Source: Bacteroidales bacterium (GTDB taxonomy: Bacteria; Bacteroidota; Bacteroidia; Bacteroidales; UBA932). Taken from it: a stretch of 64,000 bases of DNA. The notes beneath the pieces are model-generated. The model made no database searches. It was not told the origin of the DNA and saw only the letters and a list, made by a program, of their open reading frames with translations. The position numbers and the translations under genes were made by a program. The stretch spans positions 62,001 through 126,000 of the forward strand of contig JAJFVD010000007.1 in assembly GCA_021371955.1 (NCBI GenBank), in the 5' to 3' direction. The stretch's first letter is position 1, and every line of letters begins with the position of its first letter. This document shows positions 39,345-47,355 of this stretch, piece after piece.

Positions 39345-39479
39345 GAAACACTATATGGAGATAGCGAACCAAATACTAAAGCGAGACAAGCTCAACAATG
39401 TTTTATACAGCTTTATGTTATTCTATTAGAAATGATTGATTATCAAGTAGCGATTGATTCACTTTTACTACATTTGTAG
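39345..39479 (+). pseudogene. Possible decayed coding fragment
   Basis: A 44-codon stretch with no start codon at its head, opening directly after a TAA and reading ETLYGDSEPNTKARQAQQ and then LYVILLEMIDYQVAIDSLLL to TAG. Its composition looks coding and the context is an island edge, so it may be the end of a lost gene. Family not recognised. Confidence 0.25.
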
Positions 39480-39531
39480 AGTAACTGTGAATAAAATAGC
39501 TTTACGTTAGTGGTAAGTATAAAAAACAAAT

Positions 39532-40656
39532 ATGAACGAACAATATACTCTTGAAGAATTAGTAAAATTAGCCGACACAATAGGAAATCTAAACGATATT
39601 AGTAATCTTATAGTTCAACTTTATGATTTAAATAATGATCGTGGTTTGGAGTTAATATTAAATTTGGCAATGTCTGATTTTGGAGGTATTACATATAAAG
39701 CTGAATTCCAAAACATTTCTATAATAGGATCTCTTTATTGGGGAATAAAAGGGGTAAGAAAGCTTGGTCAAAAGGCAATAGCAAATGGAGGTTACCGTGC
39801 AATGAATAATGTTACTTTGCTGTTGAGCTATATTTCAAGTAAAAGCCTCAATAATTTTCCATATTCTAATTATAATTTAGAAAATGTCAAAAGGCTTGAA
39901 CTAACTTCTGATAAATATAAAACTGAGGAATGGATAATTGCAGCTAAAGAAACACTAGTTGAGGTTGTAAAATCGGTAGAGAAAGAAGATGCTTTTCCAA
40001 TTGGAATAGTACAAAATTTAAGTTTCCCAATTAATAAATTAGCACAAGAACACATATTTGCAGCATTAATAGCACGATGGTTTAATATTAATTTACATGG
40101 TCTTACAAATTACATTGAATTAGTTAATTCGATTGGGAAGCCTGAGATTGATTATCAAAATTTTCTTAAATCAAATCCATATATTTTAGAACCATTCCAT
40201 GCACAAATTTGGTCTAAACCTAGATTTGGAGAGGATTTAGTCCCAGATTTCTTAATACAATCAATGGACAATTCTTATACAGTAGTTGAGATTGAACAGC
40301 CAGATTTTAAAATTATTACAAGTGCAGGAGAGCTTTCGGCAAAAACAACACACGCTAAAAGGCAGGCGATGGATTTCAGAGATTGGGCTATAAATAATAA
40401 TTTATATGCGACTCAAAGATTTAAAGAAATTTATAGACCTTTTTGCTTGATAGTAATTGGTAGAGAATCAGATCTCAATAAAATGCAAATTAAAAGACTA
40501 AAACAAGAAAATGAATCAACACAAGGTGTATTAAAGATAGTTGGATTTGATTGGCTTTTTAATCGTGCTAAATCTACATTTGATAATCTTATAAAATTTG
40601 GATTTGATAGAGATACATTTAAAGAAACAATAGACGAAAAAAATGCCAAGAGCTAA
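39532..40656 (+). CDS. Shedu-like (DUF4263) predicted anti-phage nuclease
   Basis: 374 aa. Residues about 205-300 form the DUF4263/Shedu nuclease signature: FLKSNPYIL (211-219), FGEDLVPDFLI with Asp239, VVEIEQP with Glu253 and Glu255, and THAKRQAMDFRDW (273-285). The D-(x)n-ExE arrangement is a PD-(D/E)xK-like core where Glu replaces the final Lys, a form that I believe occurs in this family. The N-terminal 200 residues are helical and unassigned. Shedu proteins are single-gene phage-defence nucleases. It stands alone, 217 bases before the modification operon, in AT-rich DNA. Confidence 0.7.
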   Translation: MNEQYTLEELVKLADTIGNLNDISNLIVQLYDLNNDRGLELILNLAMSDFGGITYKAEFQNISIIGSLYWGIKGVRKLGQKAIANGGYRAMNNVTLLLSYISSKSLNNFPYSNYNLENVKRLELTSDKYKTEEWIIAAKETLVEVVKSVEKEDAFPIGIVQNLSFPINKLAQEHIFAALIARWFNINLHGLTNYIELVNSIGKPEIDYQNFLKSNPYILEPFHAQIWSKPRFGEDLVPDFLIQSMDNSYTVVEIEQPDFKIITSAGELSAKTTHAKRQAMDFRDWAINNNLYATQRFKEIYRPFCLIVIGRESDLNKMQIKRLKQENESTQGVLKIVGFDWLFNRAKSTFDNLIKFGFDRDTFKETIDEKNAKS

Positions 40657-40786
40657 CAAAAAAGATATGTCAATTGGGGGTTTCGTGGTATACTGACAGT
40701 AAGACATCCACTAACACCAAACTGCATATAGTTTCGAATATAAGAGTTTGTACAATGACCCTGTCAGGCACATTTACAGGTATGCA

Positions 40787-40808
40787 TTGACATTATTTTG
40801 ACATTATT
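40787..40808 (+). repeat. Two tandem 11-bp direct repeats upstream of the base-modification operon
   Basis: TTGACATTATT occurs twice in succession (40787-40797, 40798-40808) about 66 bases before the first operon ATG. It could be an operator. Confidence 0.5.
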
Positions 40809-40873
40809 AAGATGACAATATTAAAAATATATATATCCCGACACACCTATAGCACAAGAATAAACTTATAAGA

Positions 40874-41878
40874 ATGTTAAAAATTAGAGAGGACATATTT
40901 CAGTATTATTTCTATTTTATTCAGGAGAGAATGAGTATTTTTTGGAATAAATATAATCAAATGCCAGCTCCTTGGTCGGCTGACAAAATATTGAATGATT
41001 ATAAGTTTACAAACGTATATAGAGCTTCTGACAGAGTTAGTCAGTACTTGATTAAAGAAATCATATATAATAAAGATGAAATATTTAACGAAGAAGACAT
41101 ATTATTTAGAATTCTATTTTTTAAAGTATTTAATAAAATTGAAACGTGGGAATTTTTAGAAAATAAACTTGGCAAAATTAAAATATCAAATTTCAACTTA
41201 GATAAAATTAATCAGCTTTTGGCGGAAAGAAGAGCATTTATACCAATTTTTAGCAATGCGTACATGATGACAGGTACTCATTCTAAGTATAATCACTTGG
41301 ATTTTAAGCATGAAAAATGGCTGCAAATGTTAAAAGATGAAATGATTGGGGATAAGATAATTAGAAATATATTAAAAGCAAAATCATTAAATGATGCATA
41401 TGAATTATTAAGGAAATGTTCGTTTCTAGGGGATTTTTTAGCTTATCAATATGCGATAGACTTTAATTATTCTCCCGTAATTAATTTTAGTGAAGACTCC
41501 TTTGTGAAAGCAGGTATTGGTGCAATTAGAGGAATTAAAAAGTGTTTTGAACCTTTAGAAAATAATACATATGAAGATGCCATTAAATACACGCAAGACA
41601 ATTTTGAAAAATATCAAAATCAATTTGGTTATACAGAATTTAAGAATCTTTTTGGCAGACCGCTAACATTGATTGATATACAAAACTGCTTTTGTGAAAC
41701 AGACAAGTATCTGAGAGCCAAGCGACCGGATTTGCAGATCGATAATGTCAGAATTAAACAAAAATATAAAGCGACAGATAATCCTTTAAATTTATTTTTT
41801 CCACCTAAGTGGGGAATTAATTCATTAATAAAAGAATCATGTTTACAGCAGAATACGAAGGAATTAACTCTTTTTTAG
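40874..41878 (+). CDS. hmU-DNA-kinase helical-domain / alpha-glutamyl-putrescinyl-thymine pyrophosphorylase-like protein
   Basis: 334 aa. The N-terminal WNKYNQMPAPWSADKILNDYKFTNVYRASDR (residues 24-54) and the later CETDKYLRAKRPDL match the pattern of the HMUDK_hel / aGPT-Pplase families, DNA-glycosylase-related proteins that phages use to hypermodify 5-hydroxymethyluracil in DNA. No kinase P-loop is visible, so only the helical domain is present. Its 3' end overlaps the next gene by 40 bases. Predicted role: it recognises or acts on a modified pyrimidine in DNA. Biochemical activity is inference. Confidence 0.7.
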   Translation: MLKIREDIFQYYFYFIQERMSIFWNKYNQMPAPWSADKILNDYKFTNVYRASDRVSQYLIKEIIYNKDEIFNEEDILFRILFFKVFNKIETWEFLENKLGKIKISNFNLDKINQLLAERRAFIPIFSNAYMMTGTHSKYNHLDFKHEKWLQMLKDEMIGDKIIRNILKAKSLNDAYELLRKCSFLGDFLAYQYAIDFNYSPVINFSEDSFVKAGIGAIRGIKKCFEPLENNTYEDAIKYTQDNFEKYQNQFGYTEFKNLFGRPLTLIDIQNCFCETDKYLRAKRPDLQIDNVRIKQKYKATDNPLNLFFPPKWGINSLIKESCLQQNTKELTLF

Positions 41879-42870
41879 TCGGTGCTTCTGCTCTTCTGCT
41901 TAAAGAGGGTGTCAAGCGCATTATTCGGGGATATAATTGTTGGGAACTACCATCTCCATTTATGTTTAAAATATCAAACCCAACTGCAAGGTTAGTAACG
42001 ATTGCTGAAAGAAAATGGAATCCTATTCTACCATATGCAGAATCTCTTTGGCTTGCGGCCGGACGCAACGATTTAGAAATAGTCGGGCATTACTTAAAAA
42101 ATATGAAGAATTTTTCTGATGATGGTTTTTTTATTCGAGGAGGATATGGTCCGAGATTAAGAAACTATAACGGAATATCTAATGATTATAAAATACAAAA
42201 CCGAAACAATATTGATATATCAGAATATAAAAATTCTGAAGTAGACCAATTCAAATACATAGACCTAAATTTTCGAAATGATATTAATACAAGACAAGCT
42301 ATTATAAATATTGGAGATCCTCCAAAAGACTGCTTTGATGAAAATGGATGTTTGAAAGAGACAAAAGACTTCCCATGTACTAGATTATTGCACTTTCAGA
42401 AACAACCGATTGATAACAAACTCAATTTAACTGTTTATATGCGTTCAAATGATTTCATGTGGGGCGCAAGTGCTGTAAACATATTTAATTTCACATTTAT
42501 TCAGGAGTATTTTGCTCAAATATTGCACTTAGAAATTGGTGAATATTACCATATTGCAAACAACTTCCATTATTATGAAAAACACAGAGCTCAAATCCAA
42601 GATATCTCAAAAGTTTTAGATGTTAAAGACGTTGGTTTTCAATATTCTAAATCATTTAAATGCCTTGATGAATTTGATGTAAAACTGAATATGCTTCAAA
42701 AGGAAGAAGAAAGATTAAGAACTAATAGTGGTAATCGATTAATTGACTTTGGAGATGATTTTTTTAACGATTGGTTCCGGACTTTTTATTGTTATAATAC
42801 TAAAAAACGAACAGAATTCTTAAACCCAACGCTTAATACACTTTTTGAAAAATATCAAACAAATGGATGA
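41839..42870 (+). CDS. Thymidylate-synthase-family enzyme (predicted dUMP methylase/hydroxymethylase)
   Basis: 343 aa. ThyA-like: RNDL and YGPRLR segments, nucleophile Cys180 in FPCTRLLHFQ, nucleotide-binding Arg202-Ser203 and Asp205 in YMRSNDF, Asn214, His244 and Tyr246. Asn214 corresponds to the Asn that selects uracil over cytosine in this family, suggesting a dUMP-type substrate. The His after Cys in ThyA is Thr here, and one residue is inserted between Asp205 and Asn214. Placement with modification genes suggests 5-hydroxymethyl-dUMP synthesis rather than housekeeping dTMP synthesis (inference). Confidence 0.7.
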   Translation: MFTAEYEGINSFLVGASALLLKEGVKRIIRGYNCWELPSPFMFKISNPTARLVTIAERKWNPILPYAESLWLAAGRNDLEIVGHYLKNMKNFSDDGFFIRGGYGPRLRNYNGISNDYKIQNRNNIDISEYKNSEVDQFKYIDLNFRNDINTRQAIINIGDPPKDCFDENGCLKETKDFPCTRLLHFQKQPIDNKLNLTVYMRSNDFMWGASAVNIFNFTFIQEYFAQILHLEIGEYYHIANNFHYYEKHRAQIQDISKVLDVKDVGFQYSKSFKCLDEFDVKLNMLQKEEERLRTNSGNRLIDFGDDFFNDWFRTFYCYNTKKRTEFLNPTLNTLFEKYQTNG

Positions 42871-43141
42871 AAATAGCATTAAAAAAATTACAGATGAGGT
42901 CTCATCTATTCTTTTAAAGAAGAATCAGGATTATGCGAGTGCCAGTTTTGACTTAGGTTTAAATGGCAACATGGTTCATCTTTGGGATAAAATAAAACGA
43001 TATCGTAGTCTAGTTGAGAAAGCTAAATCGAAACCTAATTTTGAAGGTTTGGATGACACTCTTAAAGATATTATAGGATATGCAATTATTGGATTACATA
43101 TCTTTAATGACGAGAATATAAAAAACAAAATCGATGGATAA
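42863..43141 (+). CDS. Nmad1 (DUF1599) nucleotide-modification-associated protein
   Basis: 92 aa. Shows the Nmad1/DUF1599 pattern: LLKKNQDYASASFDLGLNGNMVHLWDKIKRYRSLVEK, then LKDIIGYAIIGLHIF. The family occurs beside thymidylate-synthase-like enzymes of base-modification loci. The helical, acidic fold recalls nucleotide pyrophosphatase-like (MazG-type) domains, but activity is unproven. ATG 42863 overlaps the upstream stop as ATGGATGA and is preferred to a TTG 18 bases upstream. The next gene also overlaps, by ATGGATAA. Confidence 0.75.
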   Translation: MDENSIKKITDEVSSILLKKNQDYASASFDLGLNGNMVHLWDKIKRYRSLVEKAKSKPNFEGLDDTLKDIIGYAIIGLHIFNDENIKNKIDG

Positions 43142-43613
43142 GACGCATAATGTTTTCATTAGTCATCATGGAAAAGACGATGATCATGTTCAGCATTTAA
43201 AAAAAAGATTAAAAGAAAGTGGCTATAATATAAGAAATAGCTCCATTGATAGCACAAAACATCATCCCACACGTCCTTGCGATGCTGTTGTTGCTCGTTA
43301 TTTAAGAAAAGGCATTAGTTGGGCGGGTACTTTTATTTGTTTAATTGGAGAGCGTACTCACACTCGCCCATGGGTAAATTATGAGATTAGGCAAGCACAT
43401 CTTCAAGGGAAACCAATTATAGGAATTTATAAGTATGGTTGCGCTAATTCTGTGAAACTCCCAGAAACATTTAAAATGTATGGTGGCTCAATCATTGGAT
43501 GGAATTCATTAGATAAACTTGGAAAAATAATGTCGGGTGAAATAACATCGATAGAAACTCCCTCTAGTGATAACCGCGAACCTATTTATAATATAATAAG
43601 AATAGAATGCTAG
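43134..43613 (+). CDS. TIR-like (MTH538/ThsB-type) domain protein
   Basis: 159 aa. An N-terminal NVFISHHGKDD strand-loop opens a TIR-fold domain of about 105 residues. It ends with ICLIGERTHTRPWVNYEIRQA, where Glu84 sits at the position of the catalytic Glu of ThsB-like TIR proteins, followed by GKPIIGIY. Such TIRs make NAD-derived signals or deplete NAD+ in anti-phage systems such as Thoeris. No SIR2, macro or SLOG partner is present, so it is not standard Thoeris. Likely effector or signal synthase of this operon (inference). Confidence 0.75.
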   Translation: MDKTHNVFISHHGKDDDHVQHLKKRLKESGYNIRNSSIDSTKHHPTRPCDAVVARYLRKGISWAGTFICLIGERTHTRPWVNYEIRQAHLQGKPIIGIYKYGCANSVKLPETFKMYGGSIIGWNSLDKLGKIMSGEITSIETPSSDNREPIYNIIRIEC

Positions 43614-44236
43614 ATAATAAAGATATGAGCTATTTTTCATACAAAATTGACCATGATTATGGTCTTGCACCTAATCCTTTTCATGGCTATTGTACTTTGG
43701 CTGTTTGTAAATCAAATATCCGCAATAATAGAAATCTTAAGATTGGTGATTGGATAATTGGAATCGGTAGCAAGAGTCTAGGAAATTTACATCAGTTAAT
43801 TTTTGCAATGTGCTTAGAGGAAAAAGTTACCTTTAATGACTACTGGGCTGATTATCGCTTTCAACTAAAAAAACCTATCATAAATGGTAGCTTAGTGCAA
43901 ATGTATGGCGATAATTTTTATCATCAAGATCCTAATACGAATAAATGGATTCAAGAAAACTCTGCGCACTCACTTGAAGGAGGAATTGAAAACCAATCAC
44001 ATCTCGAACGAGATACTGGTGGTAATTTTGTTCTTATTTCTAAAGAGTTCTATTATTTTGGTAGTAATTCACCAAATGTGCCAGATGAATATATTGAAGT
44101 TTGTTCAGAAGGAAGAGATATGAAAAGTATCTCAATCCCTGAAAACATTGCATCGGCATTTATAAATTGGCTGAAGGGCAGTTACTCAATTGGAATTCAT
44201 GGCGATCCAACTAGTTGGTATGAACATTTAAAATAA
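43607..44236 (+). CDS. Nmad2 nucleotide-modification-associated protein
   Basis: 209 aa. Characteristic Nmad2 string HDYGLAPNPFHGYCTLAVCK (residues 16-35), then IRNN, IGDWIIGIGSK, FNDYWADYRF, YGDNFYH and FVLISKEFYYFG. Found in DNA-modification and conflict loci; it may bind or process modified bases. The start ATG 43607 overlaps the TIR stop (ATGCTAG); ATG 43625 is an alternative. Confidence 0.78.
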   Translation: MLDNKDMSYFSYKIDHDYGLAPNPFHGYCTLAVCKSNIRNNRNLKIGDWIIGIGSKSLGNLHQLIFAMCLEEKVTFNDYWADYRFQLKKPIINGSLVQMYGDNFYHQDPNTNKWIQENSAHSLEGGIENQSHLERDTGGNFVLISKEFYYFGSNSPNVPDEYIEVCSEGRDMKSISIPENIASAFINWLKGSYSIGIHGDPTSWYEHLK

Positions 44237-44242
44237 GTTGTT

Positions 44243-44878
44243 ATGGATATTTTTAAGTTATACTTTGATGATAAATGGAATTTAATATTTTCTCTTCATT
44301 GGTCAATTTATCTATTATTTTTTGGTTTAATATCTATTTGGATCTTTAGATTGCTGAAAAATAGGCTTCTATTCCATAAAAATATTGAATTTGATAGCGC
44401 GGAAATAGGCATTCAAGGTCAAAAAATAACAATAAAACCTAACTTTACTAATATTGAAATTGCATATAAAATTTGGGTTGAACTTAATACAAGAAAAATT
44501 GGTATTCCAATTGATTTTGAAAACGATCTTATTATTGAAATATATAAATCTTGGTACCAATTCTTTGGAATAACACGCGACTTAATAAAAGGATTACCAG
44601 CTACAAAAATTCGTTCCGACAAGCATTCAAAGGAACTTATCGAACTTTCTACCAAAATACTAAACGAAGGATTAAGACCACATTTGACATTATGGCAAGC
44701 AAATTTTCAAAGATGGTATCTATTGGCCATTAATCTAGATGAAAACAAGGATAAATCTCCTCAGCAGATTCAAAAAGAGTTTAATAAATATGAACAATTG
44801 AAGAATGACATTTGTCGAGTAAATAATAATTTGATTAGATACAAAAATAGTGTGCATAAATTAGCTTTTGGAGAATAA
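44243..44878 (+). CDS. Membrane-anchored protein of the base-modification/TIR operon
   Basis: 211 aa. One transmembrane helix at residues 14-37 (LIFSLHWSIYLLFFGLISIWIF), then a cytoplasmic helical domain with a basic linker. Conserved-looking segments are AYKIWVELNTRKIGIPIDF (74-92) and GLRPHLTLWQANFQRWY (143-159). No family name recalled. Starts 6 bases after the Nmad2 stop, so last in the operon. It could be a membrane-acting effector or a membrane tether. Confidence 0.65.
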   Translation: MDIFKLYFDDKWNLIFSLHWSIYLLFFGLISIWIFRLLKNRLLFHKNIEFDSAEIGIQGQKITIKPNFTNIEIAYKIWVELNTRKIGIPIDFENDLIIEIYKSWYQFFGITRDLIKGLPATKIRSDKHSKELIELSTKILNEGLRPHLTLWQANFQRWYLLAINLDENKDKSPQQIQKEFNKYEQLKNDICRVNNNLIRYKNSVHKLAFGE

Positions 44879-45056
44879 CCAGTCTCAAAGTCAATATCAA
44901 GAGCGAAACGGCAATAATAACGACATGTTAATTGTGGTATGCATTATGCTAAAGTAGAGATTCTCCTCATGCATTTTGTTATATGCAGACAGGATAACGT
45001 CCGCAAATTTTCAAGTGTATATAGTTTCATATTATTAATTTTTAAGATATTACTAT

Positions 45057-45398
45057 ATGACATTATCAATTATTCTTCCCTCCATCATCACCTCCCACCC
45101 AAGTGCAGACATCCCTTTAGACGGTGTTAAATCTCATCTTATCCAGGCGGGTGAGCAGCAATTTATCTTTATGGAGTTTGAGAAAGACGTTGAGGTTCCG
45201 GAACATTCCCACGAAGCGCAATGGGCAGTGGTGCTGGATGGTGAAATTGAAATGACTATCGGTGGTGTTAAAAATGTGTTTAGAAAGGGCGATACATACT
45301 TTGTGGAAAAAGGGGTCAAACATTCAGCGAAAATCAAAAAAGGATATACCGACCTCACTCTTTTTAATCAGCCGGACAGATATAAAGTAAAGAAGTAA
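45057..45398 (+). CDS. Cupin domain protein
   Basis: 113 aa. Single beta-barrel cupin: VPEHSHEAQWAVVLDGE (metal-binding His-x-His and Glu) and RKGDTYFVEKGVKHSAKI (second motif). Likely a small metal-binding enzyme or regulator; substrate unknown. It precedes the GNAT gene by 4 bases. Confidence 0.75.
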   Translation: MTLSIILPSIITSHPSADIPLDGVKSHLIQAGEQQFIFMEFEKDVEVPEHSHEAQWAVVLDGEIEMTIGGVKNVFRKGDTYFVEKGVKHSAKIKKGYTDLTLFNQPDRYKVKK

Positions 45399-45402
45399 AA
45401 CG

Positions 45403-46206
45403 ATGCTGCATATAGTAAATACAGACTTTAACGGAATCAGCCATCTGAGAGAATCGTATTTAAATTCGCTTCCGGAGTCTCAGGAATGTTTTATAGAATT
45501 ATTGGTTGAATCGGGGAGTTATTACAACATATTTATCGGAGAAACGGTTGTGGGCTATGCGATAAGTTCAATTGACGATATATTGGGTAAAACCGGGGAG
45601 AATGTTCTTGTGGAGTTTTATTTAAAAGACGAGCTTTTATCGCGTTGTGATGAGGTTTTTGCGCTGGTTATAAAGAAGCTGTCTATTGTAAAGGTTTACT
45701 GTAAATCGTTTGATTCTTTGATGCTCAATTGCTGTCTGATGCAGCAGATGCAGTATGAGGTATTTGGCCGGATGTTTCGCAAAATACTGGCAAGCGAAAA
45801 GTTTCATACAGATTCTCGATACGATGTGCGCCTTGCCCAAATGTCGGATTATAATTTTCTGCTTCAGCAAAAAGGCGGGTTGTACGAAACGCCAAAGGAG
45901 CTTGAAGATTTAATCGGGAAGGAAACGGTTACGATGTTTATCGGCCATGGTCAGCTTGTGGGCTGCGGATATTCAATTCCGGTATTTCCAAATGGCGATT
46001 ATTACGATATCGGGATGTGGACAAACCCTGAGTTTCGAAATACCGGGGTTGCTACTTACATAATTTCTTATCTGAAGGAAGAGTGCATCAACAATAATAA
46101 GATACCTGTTTGTGGTTGTGCCGTTGATAATATTGCTTCGATGAAAACGCTCGAAAAAAACGGCTTTGCGAGTAAATATAAATTGATTAAGTTTACTAAG
46201 AAATGA
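45403..46206 (+). CDS. GNAT-family N-acetyltransferase
   Basis: 267 aa. The C-terminal GNAT domain (about 160-265) has YYDIGMWTNPEFRNTGVATYIISYL, the acetyl-CoA-binding Q/R-x-x-G-x-G/A segment in loose form, and ends NIASMKTLEKNGFASKYKLI. The N-terminal half is a second, degenerate lobe. The last 25 bases of its coding end reappear at 47322-47346. Acceptor unknown. Confidence 0.7.
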   Translation: MLHIVNTDFNGISHLRESYLNSLPESQECFIELLVESGSYYNIFIGETVVGYAISSIDDILGKTGENVLVEFYLKDELLSRCDEVFALVIKKLSIVKVYCKSFDSLMLNCCLMQQMQYEVFGRMFRKILASEKFHTDSRYDVRLAQMSDYNFLLQQKGGLYETPKELEDLIGKETVTMFIGHGQLVGCGYSIPVFPNGDYYDIGMWTNPEFRNTGVATYIISYLKEECINNNKIPVCGCAVDNIASMKTLEKNGFASKYKLIKFTKK

Positions 46207-46250
46207 AAGTGCAGTTATAGGACTGTTCCTTGTTCGCCTATTCAACAAAA
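46180..46250 (+). repeat. Duplication footprint: GNAT tail plus remnant of the GDCCVxC gene
   Basis: Bases 46180-46204 equal 47322-47346 exactly. Bases 46211-46250 match 47507-47546, the 3' end of the GDCCVxC gene, with a few changes (GCAGTTATAGGACTGTTCC). Here that coding tail is detached from its start, so a truncated relic of the gene lies after GNAT. Confidence 0.8.
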
Positions 46251-46308
46251 CAATCCAATTATATTTTGTTTATCAAAATATATTTATTGATAATCAATAA
46301 ATATTCAT

Positions 46309-46316
46309 TATGTTTG
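46309..46316 (+). promoter_or_regulatory. -7 box for DUF2975-HTH
   Basis: TATGTTTG, 26 bases before the DUF2975 ATG. Confidence 0.5.
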
Positions 46317-46342
46317 CGACATCAATTTAAATATTAATAGCG

Positions 46343-46879
46343 ATGTCAAAAACAAATAATTTCGTATTTAGGGGCTTACATATTGTGGCGTGGGTTATTT
46401 TTGTAGGCCTGTGTATCGAAGCTGGAGGATTGATAGTCAATTTCTTTTTCAGCCTTTATAAACCCGAATTTGTCCAAAATCTTTATCAAAAATTGGACTT
46501 AACTGAAATGTATAAAGACAGTAAAGTATTTTTTTATGGGATTTATAGCTTTATTCTATCCATCTCAATATTAAAGGCTTATTTGTTTTATATTGTTATC
46601 ATGCTAATGCACAAAATGGATTTGACAAACCCGTTCAACTCTTTTGTTTCAAGACAAATTTATCAAATGAGTTATTTCACCTTGTCAATTGGGCTTATAA
46701 GCTACATAGGCAGGCAGGTAACAGAAAATTTGGTGCATCCCGATTTTGCCCCCAACAACTTAAACCAGTTTTGGACAGACAGTCAGGCATTCATTTTAAT
46801 GGGGGCAGTAATTTATATTATTGCGACTATTTTCAAAAAAGGAGTAGATATTCAAACCGAAAACGATTTAACTGTTTAA
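46343..46879 (+). CDS. DUF2975 integral membrane protein
   Basis: 178 aa with four hydrophobic segments (about 10-35, 56-85, 108-128, 147-165). Matches the DUF2975 pattern: four-helix proteins always paired with a small Cro-type HTH. Such pairs are common toxin-antitoxin-like or regulator modules of unknown function. The HTH gene starts 3 bases after its stop. Confidence 0.75.
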   Translation: MSKTNNFVFRGLHIVAWVIFVGLCIEAGGLIVNFFFSLYKPEFVQNLYQKLDLTEMYKDSKVFFYGIYSFILSISILKAYLFYIVIMLMHKMDLTNPFNSFVSRQIYQMSYFTLSIGLISYIGRQVTENLVHPDFAPNNLNQFWTDSQAFILMGAVIYIIATIFKKGVDIQTENDLTV

Positions 46880-46882
46880 GCG

Positions 46883-47095
46883 ATGCCAATCATTGTAAAC
46901 TTAGATGTGATGATGGCGAAGCGAAAAATGTCGCTTAATGAGCTATCCGATAAAGTTGAACTAACGCTTTCTAATCTTTCCATTTTAAAAACAGGAAAGG
47001 CAAAAGCTATACGCTTCAGCACTCTTGAAACAATATGCGAAGCCCTGGATTGCCAGCCGGGAGACATTTTAGAATTCGTAAAAGAAAAAGAATAG
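46883..47095 (+). CDS. Cro/C1-family helix-turn-helix regulator (YozG-like)
   Basis: 70 aa, one HTH: MSLNELSDKVELTLSNLSILKTGKAKAIRFSTLETICEALDCQPGDIL. The partner of DUF2975 in many Firmicutes and Bacteroidota; likely the regulator of the pair. Confidence 0.85.
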   Translation: MPIIVNLDVMMAKRKMSLNELSDKVELTLSNLSILKTGKAKAIRFSTLETICEALDCQPGDILEFVKEKE

Positions 47096-47115
47096 GTTAA
47101 AAATGCTATCGCCTT

Positions 47116-47221
47116 ACTTTGAGGTAACACGCACTTAATAAGGTGGTTAAGAAAAAAATTCTTGCATATTTTGCATGAAGTCAATTTTAAATAACAGTAT
47201 ATCTATTAGTTACCTCAAAGT
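47116..47221. repeat. Palindromic element with 13-bp arms (ACTTTGAGGTAAC)
   Basis: Arms 47116-47128 and 47209-47221 are exact complements, spacer 80 bases, AT-rich. The arm shares TTTGAGGTAA with the element at 56867-56994, and the right flanks of both read CTCAAANTGCGYC. Probably two members of one family. It lies between the HTH gene and the copied GNAT tail. Confidence 0.75.
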
Positions 47222-47321
47222 GCGCCGTTAAATCACTGCTTTAATCGACAAAATTATCTAGTCTGGGGTAAAATGGATTTTATAATGGAAAAAATTCGCC
47301 ACCATATTAATGCTTCGTAGA

Positions 47322-47346
47322 AAATTGATTAAGTTTACTAAGAAAT
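47322..47346 (+). repeat. Second copy of the GNAT gene tail
   Basis: 25 bases identical to 46180-46204 (the GNAT stop-codon region), placed just before the GDCCVxC gene. Marks the other end of the local duplication. Confidence 0.85.
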
Positions 47347-47355
47347 AAATATACA

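Noticed and set aside
43134..43613. Standard Thoeris system
   Set aside because: The ThsA-type partner (SIR2/SLOG or TM-macro) is absent; neighbours are nucleotide-modification families.
38333..45056. tRNA-Val as a conventional integration site with attL/attR
   Set aside because: No second copy of the tRNA 3' end was found in the island and there is no integrase gene beside it, so only the position, not the mechanism, is supported.
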